Shown here: positions 1 to 9,695 of the stretch, piece by piece
How the letters are laid out: every line of letters begins with the position of its first letter
Position numbering within the stretch: the stretch's first letter is position 1
NCBI RefSeq assembly: GCF_014648495.1
Contig: NZ_BMRF01000020.1
Span: forward strand, 62,001-126,000
Length of the DNA: 64,000 bases
From: Actinomadura cremea
GTDB taxonomy: Bacteria > Actinomycetota > Actinomycetes > Streptosporangiales > Streptosporangiaceae
Direction of reading: 5' to 3'
Program-made: the position numbers and the translations under genes
The notes under the pieces: generated by a model
What the model was told of the DNA's origin: nothing
The model's input: the letters and a program-made list of their open reading frames with translations, nothing else
The model's database searches: none

Positions 1-323
1 ACGAGGCGTTCGTCGCGCCCGCCACCGCCCGCGACATCGCCGGTGATCTCGTGGTGACGGAGGCGGCCGTCAAGCAGCACCTGCTGCGCCTGTACCAGAA
101 GTTCCGTATTCCCGAGGGCCCCAACCGCCGCACCCGGCTCGCCAACGAGGTCATCGCCATGGGTCTCGTCCGGCCGCTGCCACCGGTGCACGTCCCGCAG
201 GGCCGTGCACCGATGGACGGCGCGCGCCCGCCGGGAGTCCGTCCCGAGGCGCGCCGTCCGGGCCACGGCACCGCGCACGTCACCCGTCCCGCACCCAGCG
301 CGGCGGGCAGAAGAGCGAGCTGA
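1..323 (+). CDS. C-terminal end of a DNA-binding regulator (partial, 5' end outside window)
   Basis: The reading frame is open from base 3 and ends with TGA at 321-323; the start lies outside the window. The visible part contains a helix-turn-helix-like stretch (ARDIAGDLVVTEAAVKQHLL followed by RLYQKF), the pattern seen at the C-terminus of actinobacterial FHA-domain regulators with a LuxR/winged-helix-like domain. After about residue 60 the sequence becomes a Pro/Arg-rich tail without recognisable structure. The gene converges on folD, with a shared hairpin between them. The FHA part cannot be seen, so that assignment is inference from the HTH segment only. Confidence 0.5.
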   Translation, partial: EAFVAPATARDIAGDLVVTEAAVKQHLLRLYQKFRIPEGPNRRTRLANEVIAMGLVRPLPPVHVPQGRAPMDGARPPGVRPEARRPGHGTAHVTRPAPSAAGRRAS

Positions 324-329
324 GGCGTT

Positions 330-375
330 CACGGCCGCCCTCCGATCGGCAGCGCAGCACCGGGGGGCGGCCGTG
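330..375. terminator. Hairpin between two convergent genes
   Basis: Perfect 11-bp arms CACGGCCGCCC (330-340) and GGGCGGCCGTG (365-375) flank a 24-nt loop. It lies between the stop of the upstream regulator (323) and the stop of folD (384), so it could end transcripts from both sides. There is no U-tract, as is usual in high-GC actinobacteria. Confidence 0.55.
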
Positions 376-383
376 TTCCATGT

Positions 384-1232
384 TCAGACGGAGCGTTCCG
401 CGGCTTCGACGACGTTGGCGAGGAGCATGGCGCGGGTCATCGGGCCCACGCCGCCGGGGTTGGGCGCCACCCAGCCGGCGACCTCGCGGACGTCGGCGGC
501 GACGTCGCCCGCGAGCTTGCCGTCCACCCGGGACACGCCGACGTCGAGGACGGCGGCGCCGGGCTTCACCATGTCGGCGGTGATCAGGCCGGGGACGCCG
601 GCGGCGGCGACGACGATGTCGGCGGCGCGGGTGTGCGCGGCGAGGTCGCGGGTGCCGGTGTGGCAGAGCGTGACGGTCGCGTTCTCGCTGCGGCGGGTCA
701 GCAGCAGGCCGAGGGAGCGGCCGACGGTGATGCCGCGGCCGACGACCGTGACCTCGGCGCCCCTGATCGGGACGTCGAAGCGGCGGAGCAGCTCGATGAT
801 GCCCTTCGGGGTGCAGGGCAGCGGGCCGTCCTGCATGAGGACGAGCCGGCCGAGGTTCGTCGGGTGCAGGCCGTCGGCGTCCTTGGCGGGGTCGATGCGC
901 TCCAGGACGCGCTTGTCGTCCAGGCCCTTGGGCAGCGGGAGCTGGACGATGTAGCCGGTGCAGGCGGGGTCGGCGTTGAGTTCGGCGACGGCGCGCTCCA
1001 CCTCGTCCTGGGTGGCGTCGGCGGGCAGGTCGCGGCGGATGCTCTCGATGCCGACCTCGGCGCAGTCGCGGTGCTTCATGTTGACGTAGGAGTGGCTGCC
1101 CGGGTCGTCGCCCACCAGGACGGTGCCGAGCCCCACCGCGACGCCGCGCTTACCGAGCGCCTCGACGCGCTCGGCGAGGTCGGCGCGGATCTCGGCCGCG
1201 GTCGCCTTGCCGTCCAGAATCTGTGCCGTCAT
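384..1232 (-). CDS. folD: Methylenetetrahydrofolate dehydrogenase / cyclohydrolase FolD
   Basis: Cytosolic bifunctional enzyme (282 aa) interconverting 5,10-methylene-THF, 5,10-methenyl-THF and 10-formyl-THF, which supplies the one-carbon units used by PurN and PurH encoded nearby. The catalytic YxxxK pair is at Y49/K53 in SYVNMK. The substrate signature VQLPLPKGL and the Rossmann signature [16 protein letters not shown] are present, with [14 protein letters not shown] near the end, and the length is normal. The frame stays open far upstream; I chose ATG 1232 because it gives the usual MTAQILDG beginning and has GGAGG 6 nt upstream. The gene is apparently monocistronic. Confidence 0.97.
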   Translation of the reverse strand: MTAQILDGKATAAEIRADLAERVEALGKRGVAVGLGTVLVGDDPGSHSYVNMKHRDCAEVGIESIRRDLPADATQDEVERAVAELNADPACTGYIVQLPLPKGLDDKRVLERIDPAKDADGLHPTNLGRLVLMQDGPLPCTPKGIIELLRRFDVPIRGAEVTVVGRGITVGRSLGLLLTRRSENATVTLCHTGTRDLAAHTRAADIVVAAAGVPGLITADMVKPGAAVLDVGVSRVDGKLAGDVAADVREVAGWVAPNPGGVGPMTRAMLLANVVEAAERSV

Positions 1233-1421
1233 GTGTGCCTCCGCGATGGTCTCTCGGTCGGCCACCCAGGCGCGCGGTGTCCGGACTGTCGTTCGCTCCC
1301 CGGTGGTGATCCACCTTGCCCGCGCCAGTCGCGAACACCCATGGTAACGGGCCATTGGGGGGCGGAAATCGGCGCCGAGTGGCTCTGCCGGGCGGTGCCG
1401 TCCGCGGCCTAGCGTCGGGGC

Positions 1422-2009
1422 ATGGAGTGGTTCGACATGCCCGTCCTTACCGGACGTCACGTCCGGCTGGAGCCGTTGGCGGAGGAGCACGCGGAGGGGC
1501 TGTTCGCCGCGTCGGCGGACCCGGCCACGTGGACGTGGCTGAACGAGCCGCAGCCGCGCGATGCGACGGACATGCGGGCGTCGGTCCGGCGGGCGCTCCG
1601 CGGGCGCGAGCGCGGGCTCCGGCTGCCGTGGGCGCAGATCGACGTCACGACGGGCGAGGTCGCGGGGACGACGTCGTACTACGAGATCTCGCCGAGGGAC
1701 CGGAACCTGTGCATCGGGTACACGTGGCTCGGGGCGCGGTGGCGGCGGTCGGGGCTGAACACAGAGGCGAAGCTGCTGCTGCTGGAGCGCGCGTTCGACG
1801 AGCTGAAGGCGGTCCGGGCGGGGTGGCACACGAACGTCCGGAACGAGCGTTCGCGGGAGGCGATCGAGCGGCTGGGGGCGTCGTTCGAGGGCGTCCACCG
1901 CAAGCACCGGCTGCTGCCGGACGGGTCGTTCCGCGACACGGCCGTGTACGGGATGACCGACGACGACTGGGTCGAGGCGGGGCCCGCTCTGCGCGCGCGC
2001 CTGCGTTAG
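1422..2009 (+). CDS. GNAT family N-acetyltransferase (RimJ/RimL type)
   Basis: A 195-aa protein of the RimJ/RimL-like GNAT group, which moves an acetyl group from acetyl-CoA to an amine. It begins with the family's typical [19 protein letters not shown] strand-helix. It has the mid-domain [20 protein letters not shown], where the usual acetyl-CoA loop is altered, followed by [20 protein letters not shown] and the C-terminal YGMTDDDW. The substrate cannot be read from sequence; small-molecule or ribosomal-protein targets are both possible. The gene is divergent from folD (190 bp apart). Its stop overlaps the stop of a small opposite-strand gene by 3 nt. Confidence 0.85.
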   Translation: MEWFDMPVLTGRHVRLEPLAEEHAEGLFAASADPATWTWLNEPQPRDATDMRASVRRALRGRERGLRLPWAQIDVTTGEVAGTTSYYEISPRDRNLCIGYTWLGARWRRSGLNTEAKLLLLERAFDELKAVRAGWHTNVRNERSREAIERLGASFEGVHRKHRLLPDGSFRDTAVYGMTDDDWVEAGPALRARLR

Positions 2010-2185
2010 GTGGCGTCGTCCTCGGAGCGGCGCGCCAGGGCGCGGTCGGTGCCGTGCCAGCCGAGCCGGGCGGCGAGCATCGCGGCCAGCGCCGCCGCGA
2101 CGAGCCCGATGACCTGGCGGGCGTCCAGCAGCAGGGCGTTCGCCTGGGAGACCGCTCCCAGCATGAGCAGCGTGAGGGTGTCCAT
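2006..2185 (-). CDS. Small membrane protein, 59 aa, unknown function
   Basis: I do not recognise this gene. It is a 60-codon frame with ATG at 2185 and GGAAGG 6 nt upstream, ending in TAA at 2006-2008 and overlapping the convergent acetyltransferase stop. The protein has a hydrophobic N-terminal stretch ([12 protein letters not shown]), then a second apolar segment ([18 protein letters not shown]), and ends in a charged tail ([12 protein letters not shown]). Topology is probably one or two membrane helices. It lies downstream of purH on the same strand but after a strong terminator, so it may have its own promoter or be expressed by read-through. Whether it is translated is uncertain. Confidence 0.45.
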   Translation of the reverse strand: MDTLTLLMLGAVSQANALLLDARQVIGLVAAALAAMLAARLGWHGTDRALARRSEDDAT

Positions 2186-2236
2186 CGTGCCTTCCGTCCG
2201 AGGGGCCGGGACGAGGCTACCTGCGGGAGAACGTAA

Positions 2237-2268
2237 AACGGCCCGGCGGCCGGAGCCGCCGGGCCGTT
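2237..2268 (-). terminator. Rho-independent terminator of purN-purH
   Basis: Perfect 14-bp stem AACGGCCCGGCGGC / GCCGCCGGGCCGTT with a 4-nt loop at 2251-2254, starting 11 nt after the purH stop. On the minus strand the stem is followed by TTTTA, a rare U-run for this GC-rich sequence, so it should work as a classical intrinsic terminator. Confidence 0.85.
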
Positions 2269-2278
2269 CGCGCGCCGG

Positions 2279-3844
2279 TCAGTGGAAGAAGTGCCGGACG
2301 CCGGTGAAGTACAGGGCGATGCCGGCCTTCTCGGCCGCCGCGATCACCTTGTCGTCGTTGACGGACCCGCCGGGCTGGACGATCGCGCGCACGCCGGCGT
2401 TCGTCAGCACCTCGAGGCCGTCGGGGAACGGGAAGAACGCGTCGGACGCGCCGACGGCGGCCGCGGCCCGCTCCTCCCCCGCGCGCGACACCGCGAGCTT
2501 GGCGGAGTCGACCCGGTTGACCTGCCCCATCCCGACGCCGACGGTGGCGCCGCCCGCGGCCAGCAGGATCGCGTTGGACTTGACCGAGCGGACGGCCCGC
2601 CACGCGAACGCCAGGTCGCGCAGGGTCGCCTCGTCGGCGGGCTCGCCCGTCTTCAGCTCCCAGCCGGACGGGTCGTCGCCGGGGGCGTCGACCGCGTCGA
2701 CGCCCTGCAGCAGGACGCCGCCGTCGATGCGCCGGTACTCGGTCGCGCCCGCCGGGGCGTCCGGGCAGACCAGCAGCCGGACGTTCTTGAACCGGTCCTT
2801 CAGCACCGTGACGGCCTCGTCGTCGAACCCGGGGGCCACCACCACCTCGGCGAAGCTCTCGGTGACCTGCCGCGCCATCTGCGCGGTCACCGGGCGGTTC
2901 GCCGCGATCACGCCGCCGTAGGCCGACAGCGGGTCGCAGGCGTGCGCCCGGCGGTGCGCCTCGGCGATGTCCGCGCCGACCGCGATGCCGCACGGGTTGG
3001 CGTGCTTGATGATCGCGACGGCGGGCTCGGCGAAGTCGTACGCGGACCGGCGCGCGGCGTCGGTGTCCACGTAGTTGTTGTACGACATCTCCTTGCCGTA
3101 CAGCTGCTCGGCGCCCGCGAGGCCCGCCTCGCCGGGCGAGCGGTACAGGGCGGCGCGCTGGTGCGGGTTCTCGCCGTACCGCAGGGGGTTCGAGCGCTCC
3201 CAGGTGGCGCCGAGGAAGTCCGGCCACCCGGTCTGCTCGGCGGTCTCGTCGGGCGCGTGGTCACCGGCGAACCAGGACGCGACGGCCACGTCGTAGGACG
3301 CGGTGTGCGCGAACGCCCGCGCGGCGAGGCGGCGCCGCTCGTCCAGGGTGAAGCCGCCCGCCCCGACGGCGTCGAGGACGGCCGCGTACCCGGACGGGTC
3401 GACGACGACGGCGACGCTCGCGTGGTTCTTCGCCGCCGCGCGCACCATCGTCGGGCCGCCGATGTCGATCTGCTCGACGCACTCGTCGGGCTTCGCGCCC
3501 GAGTTCACCGTGTCGGCGAACGGGTACAGGTTCGCGATCACCAGGTCGAACGGCTCGACGCCCAGGTCGTCCAGCTGCTGCAGGTGGTCGTCCTTGCGCC
3601 GGTCGGCGAGCAGGCCCGCGTGCACCTTCGGGTGCAGCGTCTTGACCCGTCCGTCCAGGCATTCGGGGAAGCCGGTGAGCTTCTCCACCTTCATGACCGG
3701 CACGCCGGCGGCGGTGATCCGCCCCGCCGTGGAGCCCGTGGAGACGAGCTCCACCCCGGCCTCGTGCAGGCCCCGGGCGAGGTCTTCCAGCCCGGTCTTG
3801 TCGTACACGCTGATCAGCGCGCGCTTGATCGCCACCCGACTCAC
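2279..3844 (-). CDS. purH: Bifunctional AICAR formyltransferase / IMP cyclohydrolase PurH
   Basis: This 521-aa cytosolic enzyme does the last two steps of IMP synthesis, formylating AICAR with 10-formyl-THF and then closing the ring. The N-terminal cyclohydrolase domain starts with [19 protein letters not shown] and contains STGSTA and [16 protein letters not shown]. The C-terminal transformylase domain has the KHANPCGIA motif and ends HFFH, as in the family. The start is GTG 3844, which overlaps the purN stop as GTGA and implies translational coupling; a second in-frame GTG at 3835 is also possible. It is co-transcribed with purN and closed by a terminator at 2237-2268. Confidence 0.97.
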   Translation of the reverse strand: MSRVAIKRALISVYDKTGLEDLARGLHEAGVELVSTGSTAGRITAAGVPVMKVEKLTGFPECLDGRVKTLHPKVHAGLLADRRKDDHLQQLDDLGVEPFDLVIANLYPFADTVNSGAKPDECVEQIDIGGPTMVRAAAKNHASVAVVVDPSGYAAVLDAVGAGGFTLDERRRLAARAFAHTASYDVAVASWFAGDHAPDETAEQTGWPDFLGATWERSNPLRYGENPHQRAALYRSPGEAGLAGAEQLYGKEMSYNNYVDTDAARRSAYDFAEPAVAIIKHANPCGIAVGADIAEAHRRAHACDPLSAYGGVIAANRPVTAQMARQVTESFAEVVVAPGFDDEAVTVLKDRFKNVRLLVCPDAPAGATEYRRIDGGVLLQGVDAVDAPGDDPSGWELKTGEPADEATLRDLAFAWRAVRSVKSNAILLAAGGATVGVGMGQVNRVDSAKLAVSRAGEERAAAAVGASDAFFPFPDGLEVLTNAGVRAIVQPGGSVNDDKVIAAAEKAGIALYFTGVRHFFH

Positions 3845-4509
3845 TCGGCCGAGCTCCCCTCGTTCATGGACGGACTGTCGGACGCGTCCCTGCATGTGGT
3901 GCATTTCATGGAGACCCGCCTGCCCTTCGCGGTCCAGCCGTCGCGCGCGAGCCGTCCGACGACGTCGACGATCAGCCTGCGCTCGACCTGCTTGATCCGC
4001 TCGTGCAGGGAGTCTTCGTCGTCATGCCAGCCCACGGACACGGTCTCCTGGGCGATGACGGGTCCGGTGTCCACGCCTTCGTCGACGAAGTGCACGGTAC
4101 AGCCCGTCACCTTGACCCCGTACGCCAGGGCGTCCCGAACGGCGTGGGCGCCGGGGAAGGACGGCAGCAGCGCCGGGTGCGTGTTCACGGTGCGCCCGCC
4201 GAAGGCCGCCAGGAACCGGGGCCCGAGGATCTTCATGAACCCGGCGGACACCACCAGGTCGGGCTCGTGCTCGGCGATCGCCTCGGTGAGCGAGGCGTCC
4301 CACTCGACCCGGGACGGGAAATCGGGGATGCGGCGGACGAAGGTCGGCAGCCCGAGCCGCTCCGCGCGTTCGACGCCGCCCGTGCCGGACCGGTCCGCGC
4401 CCACGGCCACCACCTGTGCCCCGTAGGCTGGATCCGCGCACGCGTCGAGCAGCGCTTGTAGGTTGGTCCCCGCGCCGGAGACGAGGACGACGAGCCGGGC
4501 GGACACCAT
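3841..4509 (-). CDS. purN: Phosphoribosylglycinamide formyltransferase PurN
   Basis: Folate-dependent GAR transformylase (222 aa) using 10-formyl-THF in purine synthesis. It begins [19 protein letters not shown] and contains the catalytic set: Asn and His in [12 protein letters not shown] and Asp in [12 protein letters not shown]. The open frame continues upstream into antisense sequence, so I placed the start at ATG 4509. GTG 4506 is equally near the AGGGAG ribosome-binding sequence and gives MSARLVVL. The C-terminal 20 residues after RRVSMKC look unconserved. The purN-purH order with GTGA coupling is typical of actinobacteria. Confidence 0.96.
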   Translation of the reverse strand: MVSARLVVLVSGAGTNLQALLDACADPAYGAQVVAVGADRSGTGGVERAERLGLPTFVRRIPDFPSRVEWDASLTEAIAEHEPDLVVSAGFMKILGPRFLAAFGGRTVNTHPALLPSFPGAHAVRDALAYGVKVTGCTVHFVDEGVDTGPVIAQETVSVGWHDDEDSLHERIKQVERRLIVDVVGRLARDGWTAKGRRVSMKCTTCRDASDSPSMNEGSSAE

Positions 4510-4623
4510 GACTCCCTGGTTGGACGGTGGGGTTGTTTCGGCCACCACGAAGCCTATCGGCACCGTTCGATGCCTCAGCTGCGCGGAGCCCAGGATCGAC
4601 AGCCCCCAGGCCAGGAGGAACGA

Positions 4624-5430
4624 GTGAGCGAGCAGCCGGGACACCCGGCCCCCGAGGACGACCGCCCGGACGGCCGCCCCGCGGGAGGGCCCCCGGCGGA
4701 CGCCCCCGCGCCGGAGCCGCCGGGACCGTCGGCCCGGGACGAGACGCCCGGACGTCCGGACCTGCCGGAGCGGTCCGAGAAGCCGGAGCCGCCGGCCGGA
4801 CCGGAGCAGCCGGAACAGGCCGGGACGCCGGGCCGCGCCGACCTCCCCGAGCCCACCGGGAAGCCGGAACAGGCGGCACCGGAGCAGCAGGAGCACATCG
4901 GGACGCCGGGGCGGGCCGACCTCCCGGAGCGGTCCGGGGGGCCGAAGCCGTGGGGGGCGCCGGAGCAGGGGCAGCAGGGGCAGCAGGGCCCCTGGGGGCA
5001 GCCGCAGCGGCCGCAGGGGGAGCACGCGAAGCCGGGGCAGCGGCCGGGCGAGCGGAGCAGCTGGCGCTCCCTGTGGCTCGGCGGGCTCGCCCTGCTGACC
5101 GCGTTCTTCTTCTACCCGCTGGGGCTCGTGCTCGGCGTCGCGGCGCTCGTCGTCGGCGTCCGGTCCCGGCGGACGGCGCGGCGCGAGCACGGCTCGGCGC
5201 CGGGGGCGGCCGCGGGGATCGTCCTCGGCTCGATCGGGCTGGTGCTGGCGTCGCTGTCGGTCGCGCTGACCGCGTACCTGTGGACGGAGCTGAGCGGCTA
5301 CCAGTCGTGCGTCGGCTCGGCGAACACCGGCATCGACCGGCAGACCTGCCAGGACGAGTGGTTCCCCAAGATCGAGGACAGGATGGGGCTGCCCGAGGGC
5401 AGCATGGACGACTACGGCGACCTACTCTGA
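4624..5430 (+). CDS. DUF4190-type membrane protein with Pro/Glu/Gly-rich N-terminal repeats
   Basis: A 268-aa protein. Residues 1-140 are a disordered Pro/Glu/Gly/Gln-rich region containing three TPGRxDLPE repeats. Residues 145-230 hold two membrane helices (about GGLALLTAFFFYPLGLVLGV and GIVLGSIGLVLASLSVALTAY) in the DUF4190 arrangement. The external tail has two cysteines (SCVGSANTG and TCQDEW) that could form a disulphide. The start is GTG 4624 with AGGAGG 5 nt before it; a longer ATG frame at 4570 lacks such a site. Function is unknown. It converges on the PerM-like gene with 1 nt between the stops. Confidence 0.72.
   Translation: MSEQPGHPAPEDDRPDGRPAGGPPADAPAPEPPGPSARDETPGRPDLPERSEKPEPPAGPEQPEQAGTPGRADLPEPTGKPEQAAPEQQEHIGTPGRADLPERSGGPKPWGAPEQGQQGQQGPWGQPQRPQGEHAKPGQRPGERSSWRSLWLGGLALLTAFFFYPLGLVLGVAALVVGVRSRRTARREHGSAPGAAAGIVLGSIGLVLASLSVALTAYLWTELSGYQSCVGSANTGIDRQTCQDEWFPKIEDRMGLPEGSMDDYGDLL
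4744..4981 (+). repeat. Three imperfect 26-27 codon repeats inside the DUF4190-type gene
   Basis: Units begin at codons 41, 68 and 94 (bases 4744, 4825 and 4903), each opening with TPGRPDLPE or TPGRADLPE and followed by a Pro/Glu/Gln-rich spacer. The coding strand keeps the repeat at DNA level with scattered changes, which suggests duplication by slippage or recombination. Confidence 0.7.
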
Positions 5431-5431
5431 C

Positions 5432-7174
5432 TCACTCGGGGCGGTGCTCGTCGCGCAGCACGTAGATCGCGCCGCCCCGGTTCTCGGTGCGCCCCGGGCC
5501 CTGTGATTCGGGTTCGGGGCCGGGCTTCGCGCGCGGCGGCGGGACGGGCCCGTCCGGTTCCTCGTCGGCGATGTGCCCCTCGACGACGAGCGTGCCCGGT
5601 TCGTCCGCGGGCGGCGGTTCGGGCTCGGCCGGGCGGCGCGGGCGGCGGCGCGGCGTGAGGACCGGCTCGGCCTCCTCGAACTCCAGCGGGCCGGGCGCGT
5701 ACGGGGACGCGGGCGGGGCGGGCGGCCGCTCCGGCGGTGCGTCCGGGACGGTCGGCGGTGCGGCGTCCGCGGCGTCCGCGACCTCGTCGGGCGGTGGGGC
5801 CGACGCGGGGCGCGCGGGGGGCGCGGCCTTGGCCGCCTTCGCGGGCTTGGCCGTCCGGCGCGGGCGGCGGCGCGGGACGTCCGCGGGGTCGGCGCCGCGC
5901 CGGGTCAGCCGCCAGTTCGCCCACCACGCCACGATCGCGGCGGAGATCCCGACCTCCAGCGTCGCCATCAGCCCGACCTGCCACGGTGAGGGGCCGACGG
6001 TCGCCATCCGCGCCCCGCCGAGCGGGCCGCCCGCCAGTGCGGCCAGCAGCGCCGCCACGACGCCCGTCAGCGCGCCCGACACGAACCCCCACAGCGGGGC
6101 CGCCTCGTTCGCCTCGCTGGGCGTCGACCGGACGGTCAGCATCCCGCCGACGGCGCCCGCGACGAACGGGGCGGCGAGGGCCAGCAGGGACGCCGCCGGG
6201 GCGGGGCCGGGCTCGGGCAGTGCGGCCAGCGGCGGGAACGCCGGGACGACGTCGAGGTAGACGCCGGTCGGGGACACGGTGGTGCCCGCGCCGACCGAGA
6301 ACCCGGGGCCGATCGCGTACGCCATGCCCCAGATGACGGCGTTCGGGAGGAACGCCAGTTCGACGAGCAGCAGCAGGACGCCGCCGACGATGCCGGGGCC
6401 GAGCATGTCGTAGAGGTGCTCGGCGTCCTTCAGATGCAGGGCCAACGACACCGCGACGAGCACCGCGCCGGACCCGAGCAGCACGGCCGTCGAGCCCGCG
6501 ACGCCGATCACGAGGGAGCGGGGCCGCTCGGGGAGCAGCCGCAGCAGCGCGCCGAGGCCCGACCGGACGCGCCGTCCGCGGGCCTCCGCCGCGACCTGCG
6601 CCGCCACCACGGCCCGCGCGGCGCCCAGGCCGCCCGCGACGACCGCGACCGTGAAGCACGCGACGAGCGCCTGCCACGCGGACGGGCGCATCGTGGGGCC
6701 GGTCGCCGCCAGTGCGAGCGCCCCGGCCAGCGCCGCGTACGGCGCGGCCAGCGACACCGCGACCCGCGCGACCGCGACGCGGGGCCGGTCCGGGAGCCCG
6801 ATCCCGCGGATCATCCACGCGCCGCCCCGGTACAGCAGCGCGCCCGGCACGAGGAGCACGCCGAGCGGCAGCAGCCCGACCCGTCCGTGCCCGGTGGAGA
6901 ACCCGGCGTGGTGCGAGATCAGCCAGAAGTTCACGGCCGTCCGGAACACCCCGGGCAGGCCGTCGCCGAACGCCGTGCGGGGCGCGGCGATCCACCCGAC
7001 CAGCGTGATCGTGGTGAGTACCGCGAGGCCGATGCCGATGCACCACAGCGCCGCCACGAGCCCGGTCACCTGCAGCGGCCGGGCCGTCCCGCCGGGCTGC
7101 CGCCGTTCCCCGCCCCGGGCCGGGCGCGCGCTCCGTGACGTCGTGCCGGGTTCCCGGGCTCTCGCATCGCTCAC
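5432..7174 (-). CDS. DUF6350 / PerM-like integral membrane protein
   Basis: A 580-aa membrane protein of the family annotated in actinobacteria as cell division protein PerM (DUF6350). Many hydrophobic segments fill residues about 35-430, starting with VTGLVAALWCIGIGLAVLTTITLVGWIAAP and including LLPLGVLLVPGALLYRGGAW. Residues about 440-580 are a long cytosolic tail rich in Pro, Ala, Arg and Glu with KPAKAAKAAP and several RRRPRR clusters. The start is GTG 7174 with a poor ribosome-binding site. Its position next to purN is a conserved actinobacterial neighbourhood. A role in division or envelope is known only by family annotation. Confidence 0.8.
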   Translation of the reverse strand: MSDARAREPGTTSRSARPARGGERRQPGGTARPLQVTGLVAALWCIGIGLAVLTTITLVGWIAAPRTAFGDGLPGVFRTAVNFWLISHHAGFSTGHGRVGLLPLGVLLVPGALLYRGGAWMIRGIGLPDRPRVAVARVAVSLAAPYAALAGALALAATGPTMRPSAWQALVACFTVAVVAGGLGAARAVVAAQVAAEARGRRVRSGLGALLRLLPERPRSLVIGVAGSTAVLLGSGAVLVAVSLALHLKDAEHLYDMLGPGIVGGVLLLLVELAFLPNAVIWGMAYAIGPGFSVGAGTTVSPTGVYLDVVPAFPPLAALPEPGPAPAASLLALAAPFVAGAVGGMLTVRSTPSEANEAAPLWGFVSGALTGVVAALLAALAGGPLGGARMATVGPSPWQVGLMATLEVGISAAIVAWWANWRLTRRGADPADVPRRRPRRTAKPAKAAKAAPPARPASAPPPDEVADAADAAPPTVPDAPPERPPAPPASPYAPGPLEFEEAEPVLTPRRRPRRPAEPEPPPADEPGTLVVEGHIADEEPDGPVPPPRAKPGPEPESQGPGRTENRGGAIYVLRDEHRPE

Positions 7175-7269
7175 CCGCCCATGCTGGCACCACCGCCGCG
7201 CCGCCGGACGCCGCCCGCCCGGCGTGTCGCCTTTGTCGTCGGCCCGTCCCCGTGGCGGACGGCCGGGAC

Positions 7270-7312
7270 GCGAAAGACGCCCGGGCCGACGGGCGGCTCG
7301 GGCGTCTTTCGC
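7270..7312 (-). terminator. Terminator downstream of sucC-sucD
   Basis: Perfect 14-bp arms GCGAAAGACGCCCG (7270-7283) and CGGGCGTCTTTCGC (7299-7312), with a 15-nt loop, lie 16 nt after the sucD stop and before the PerM-like gene on the same strand. It separates the two transcription units. Confidence 0.8.
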
Positions 7313-7327
7313 GGCCTGATCAGGTGA

Positions 7328-8221
7328 TCAGAGGTTCTTCATGACCTCGCGCATGAGGCGGGCGGTCTCGCTGGGGGTCTTGCCGACGCGGACGCCGACC
7401 TTCTCCAGGGCCTCCTTCTTCGCCTCCGCGGTGCCGGACGAACCGGACACGATGGCGCCGGCGTGGCCCATCGTCTTGCCCTCGGGGGCGGTGAACCCGG
7501 CGACGTAGCCGACGACCGGCTTGGTCACGTTCTGCTCGATGTAGGCGGCCGCGCGCTCCTCGGCGTCACCGCCGATCTCGCCGATCATGACGATGGCGTC
7601 GGTCCCCGGGTCGTCCTGGAACGCCTTCAGGGCGTCGATGTGGGTCGTCCCGATGATCGGGTCGCCGCCGATGCCGACGCAGGTGGAGAAGCCGATGTCG
7701 CGCAGCTCGTACATCATCTGGTACGTCAGCGTGCCCGACTTCGACACCAGGCCGATGCGGCCGGGCGTGGTGATGTCGGCGGGGATGATGCCCGCGTTGG
7801 ACTTGCCGGGGGACGCGATGCCGGGGCAGTTCGGCCCGATGATCCGGGTCTTGCCGCCCTTCGACTCGGCGTACGACCAGAAGAAGGCCGTGTCGTGCAC
7901 CGGGATGCCCTCGGTGATGACGACGCACAGCGGGATCTCGGCGTCGACGGCCTCGACGACGGCGTCCTTGGTGAACTTCGGCGGGACGAACACGACGGAC
8001 ACGTCCGCGCCGGTCTCGGCCATCGCCTCGGCGACGGTGCCGAACACCGGGAGGGTCGTGCCGTCGAAGTCGACGGACTGCCCGGCCTTACGGGCGTTCA
8101 CGCCGCCGACGACGTTCGCGCCGGAGGCGAGCATCCGGCGGCCGTGCTTGGTGCCCTCGGAGCCGGTGATGCCCTGGACGATGATCTTGCTGTTCTCGGT
8201 GAGCCAGATGGCCATGCTCAT
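7328..8221 (-). CDS. sucD: Succinyl-CoA ligase (ADP-forming) alpha subunit SucD
   Basis: A 297-aa subunit that binds CoA and carries the phosphohistidine in the TCA-cycle step succinyl-CoA + ADP/GDP + Pi to succinate. It shows the CoA-binding start [35 protein letters not shown], the nucleotide/phosphate loop [10 protein letters not shown], and the active-site [17 protein letters not shown] with the phosphorylated His. ATG 8221 overlaps the sucC stop as ATGA; the inner ATG 8215 gives the more usual MAIWLT start. It is translationally coupled to sucC and followed by a terminator. Confidence 0.97.
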   Translation of the reverse strand: MSMAIWLTENSKIIVQGITGSEGTKHGRRMLASGANVVGGVNARKAGQSVDFDGTTLPVFGTVAEAMAETGADVSVVFVPPKFTKDAVVEAVDAEIPLCVVITEGIPVHDTAFFWSYAESKGGKTRIIGPNCPGIASPGKSNAGIIPADITTPGRIGLVSKSGTLTYQMMYELRDIGFSTCVGIGGDPIIGTTHIDALKAFQDDPGTDAIVMIGEIGGDAEERAAAYIEQNVTKPVVGYVAGFTAPEGKTMGHAGAIVSGSSGTAEAKKEALEKVGVRVGKTPSETARLMREVMKNL

Positions 8222-9396
8222 GCACCTGCCGCTGCGAGTTCCGCGGCGCGCTTGGCCGCGTCGTCCATGGTGTCGACCTGCTGCACGCCGTTCAGCGCCG
8301 CGTCCGTGAGGATCTTGCGGCCGAGTTCGGCGTTGTTGCCGTCCAGCCGGACGACCAGCGGGCGGTTGACGGTCTCGCCGCGGTCGGCCAGCAGCTTGTA
8401 GGCCGAGACGATGCCGTTGGCGACGGCGTCGCAGGCGGTGATGCCGCCGAAGACGTTGACGAACACCGACTTGACGTCGGGGTCGGACAGCACGATCTCC
8501 AGGCTGTCGGCCATGACCTCGGCGGACGCGCCGCCGCCGATGTCGAGGAAGTTGGCGGGCTTCTGCCCGTCGAACTCCTCGCCGGCGTAGGACACGACGT
8601 CGAGCGTGGACATGACCAGCCCGGCGCCGTTGCCGATGATGCCGACGCTGCCGTCGAGCTTGACGTAGTTGAGGTCCTTGGCCTTGGCGGCGGCCTCGAG
8701 CGGGTCCGCGGCGGCCTTGTCCTCGAGCTTGTCGTGCTCCTGCCGGAACGCCGCGTTCTCGTCCAGGGTGACCTTGCCGTCGAGCGCCTTCACCTGGCCG
8801 TCGGCGGTGAGGATCAGCGGGTTCACCTCGACGAGGCTGGCGTCCTCGTCGGTGAACACGGCCCACAGCCGCTCGATGAGCTCGGCGGCGCCGTCCAGGG
8901 CCTCCTCGGGGAGGCGGCCCTGCTCGGCGATCGAGCGGGCCGCGGCCCGGTCGATGCCGTCCTGCGGGGAGACCGGCACCATGGCGAGCCGGTCGTGCGG
9001 CACCTCCTCGATCTCCACGCCGCCCTCGACGGAGCAGATGGAGAGGAAGGTCCGGTTGGCACGGTCGAGGAGGAAGGAGAAGTAGTACTCCTGCGCGATC
9101 GCGCTGCCCTCCTCGATCAGGACCTTGTGGACCGTGTGGCCCTTGATGTCCATGCCGAGGATCCGAGTCGCCAGCTCCTGGGCCTCGTCGGCGGTGTCGG
9201 CGAGCTTGACGCCGCCGGCCTTCCCGCGGCCCCCGGTCTTCACCTGGGCCTTGACGACGACCTTCGAGCTTCCCGCGGCGAACAGCTCCGCCGCGATGGC
9301 CCGGGCTTCCTGGGGAGTATGGGCGACCTTGCCGGTGGGCACCGGTACCCCGTACTCGGCGAAGAGTTCCTTCGCCTGATGTTCGAACAGGTCCAC
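8218..9396 (-). CDS. sucC: Succinyl-CoA ligase (ADP-forming) beta subunit SucC
   Basis: A 392-aa ATP-grasp subunit that partners SucD and binds nucleotide and succinate. It begins [20 protein letters not shown]. It contains [20 protein letters not shown] (nucleotide and Mg binding), the EVNPLIL motif, and the C-terminal [19 protein letters not shown] and [13 protein letters not shown] of the ligase domain. The start is GTG 9396 preceded by AGGAAG. It is the first gene of sucC-sucD and divergent from the GH15-like gene across about 300 bp. Confidence 0.97.
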   Translation of the reverse strand: MDLFEHQAKELFAEYGVPVPTGKVAHTPQEARAIAAELFAAGSSKVVVKAQVKTGGRGKAGGVKLADTADEAQELATRILGMDIKGHTVHKVLIEEGSAIAQEYYFSFLLDRANRTFLSICSVEGGVEIEEVPHDRLAMVPVSPQDGIDRAAARSIAEQGRLPEEALDGAAELIERLWAVFTDEDASLVEVNPLILTADGQVKALDGKVTLDENAAFRQEHDKLEDKAAADPLEAAAKAKDLNYVKLDGSVGIIGNGAGLVMSTLDVVSYAGEEFDGQKPANFLDIGGGASAEVMADSLEIVLSDPDVKSVFVNVFGGITACDAVANGIVSAYKLLADRGETVNRPLVVRLDGNNAELGRKILTDAALNGVQQVDTMDDAAKRAAELAAAGA

Positions 9397-9695
9397 GAGG
9401 CTTCCTTTTACGGATTGACAGCCGAATGACCACGCGAGTGGGGGTTACACGGGTGCCCGTGCGGCCGGCACTCTGCGGTCCGCTCCGTCGATGCAGCCTA
9501 GTCAACCCGCCTGCGTGGTGGCGCCGCCGGGGCCATATGTCGGGGTTCGGGCAGTAAGTCGGGTGTGCTTCGCGGGGAGGAGGGGACGTCTGTCCCTCAG
9601 GAGGATGAACCGATTGACGTAGTTTGATGTACTTCTTTCGCCGCCCCGGGGAACTCTGCCCGCCGGTGCGGCCGACAGGGGGGAGACGGACGGCG
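9397..9695. promoter_or_regulatory. Divergent control region between sucC and the GH15-like gene
   Basis: This gap of about 300 bp has no convincing gene. It should carry the promoters for sucCD (minus) and the GH15-like gene (plus). A palindrome CACGGG-TG-CCCGTG lies at 9448-9461, about 52 bp before the sucC start, and could be an operator; one chance palindrome of this length is not proof. The stretch 9600-9640 is relatively AT-rich and contains ATTGACGTAGTTTGAT, where a plus-strand promoter could sit. Confidence 0.35.

Noticed and set aside
9448-9461. Palindrome CACGGGTGCCCGTG before sucC as a separate operator
   Set aside because: One 14-bp palindrome in very GC-rich DNA can arise by chance, with no regulator gene beside it, so it is only noted in the intergenic entry.
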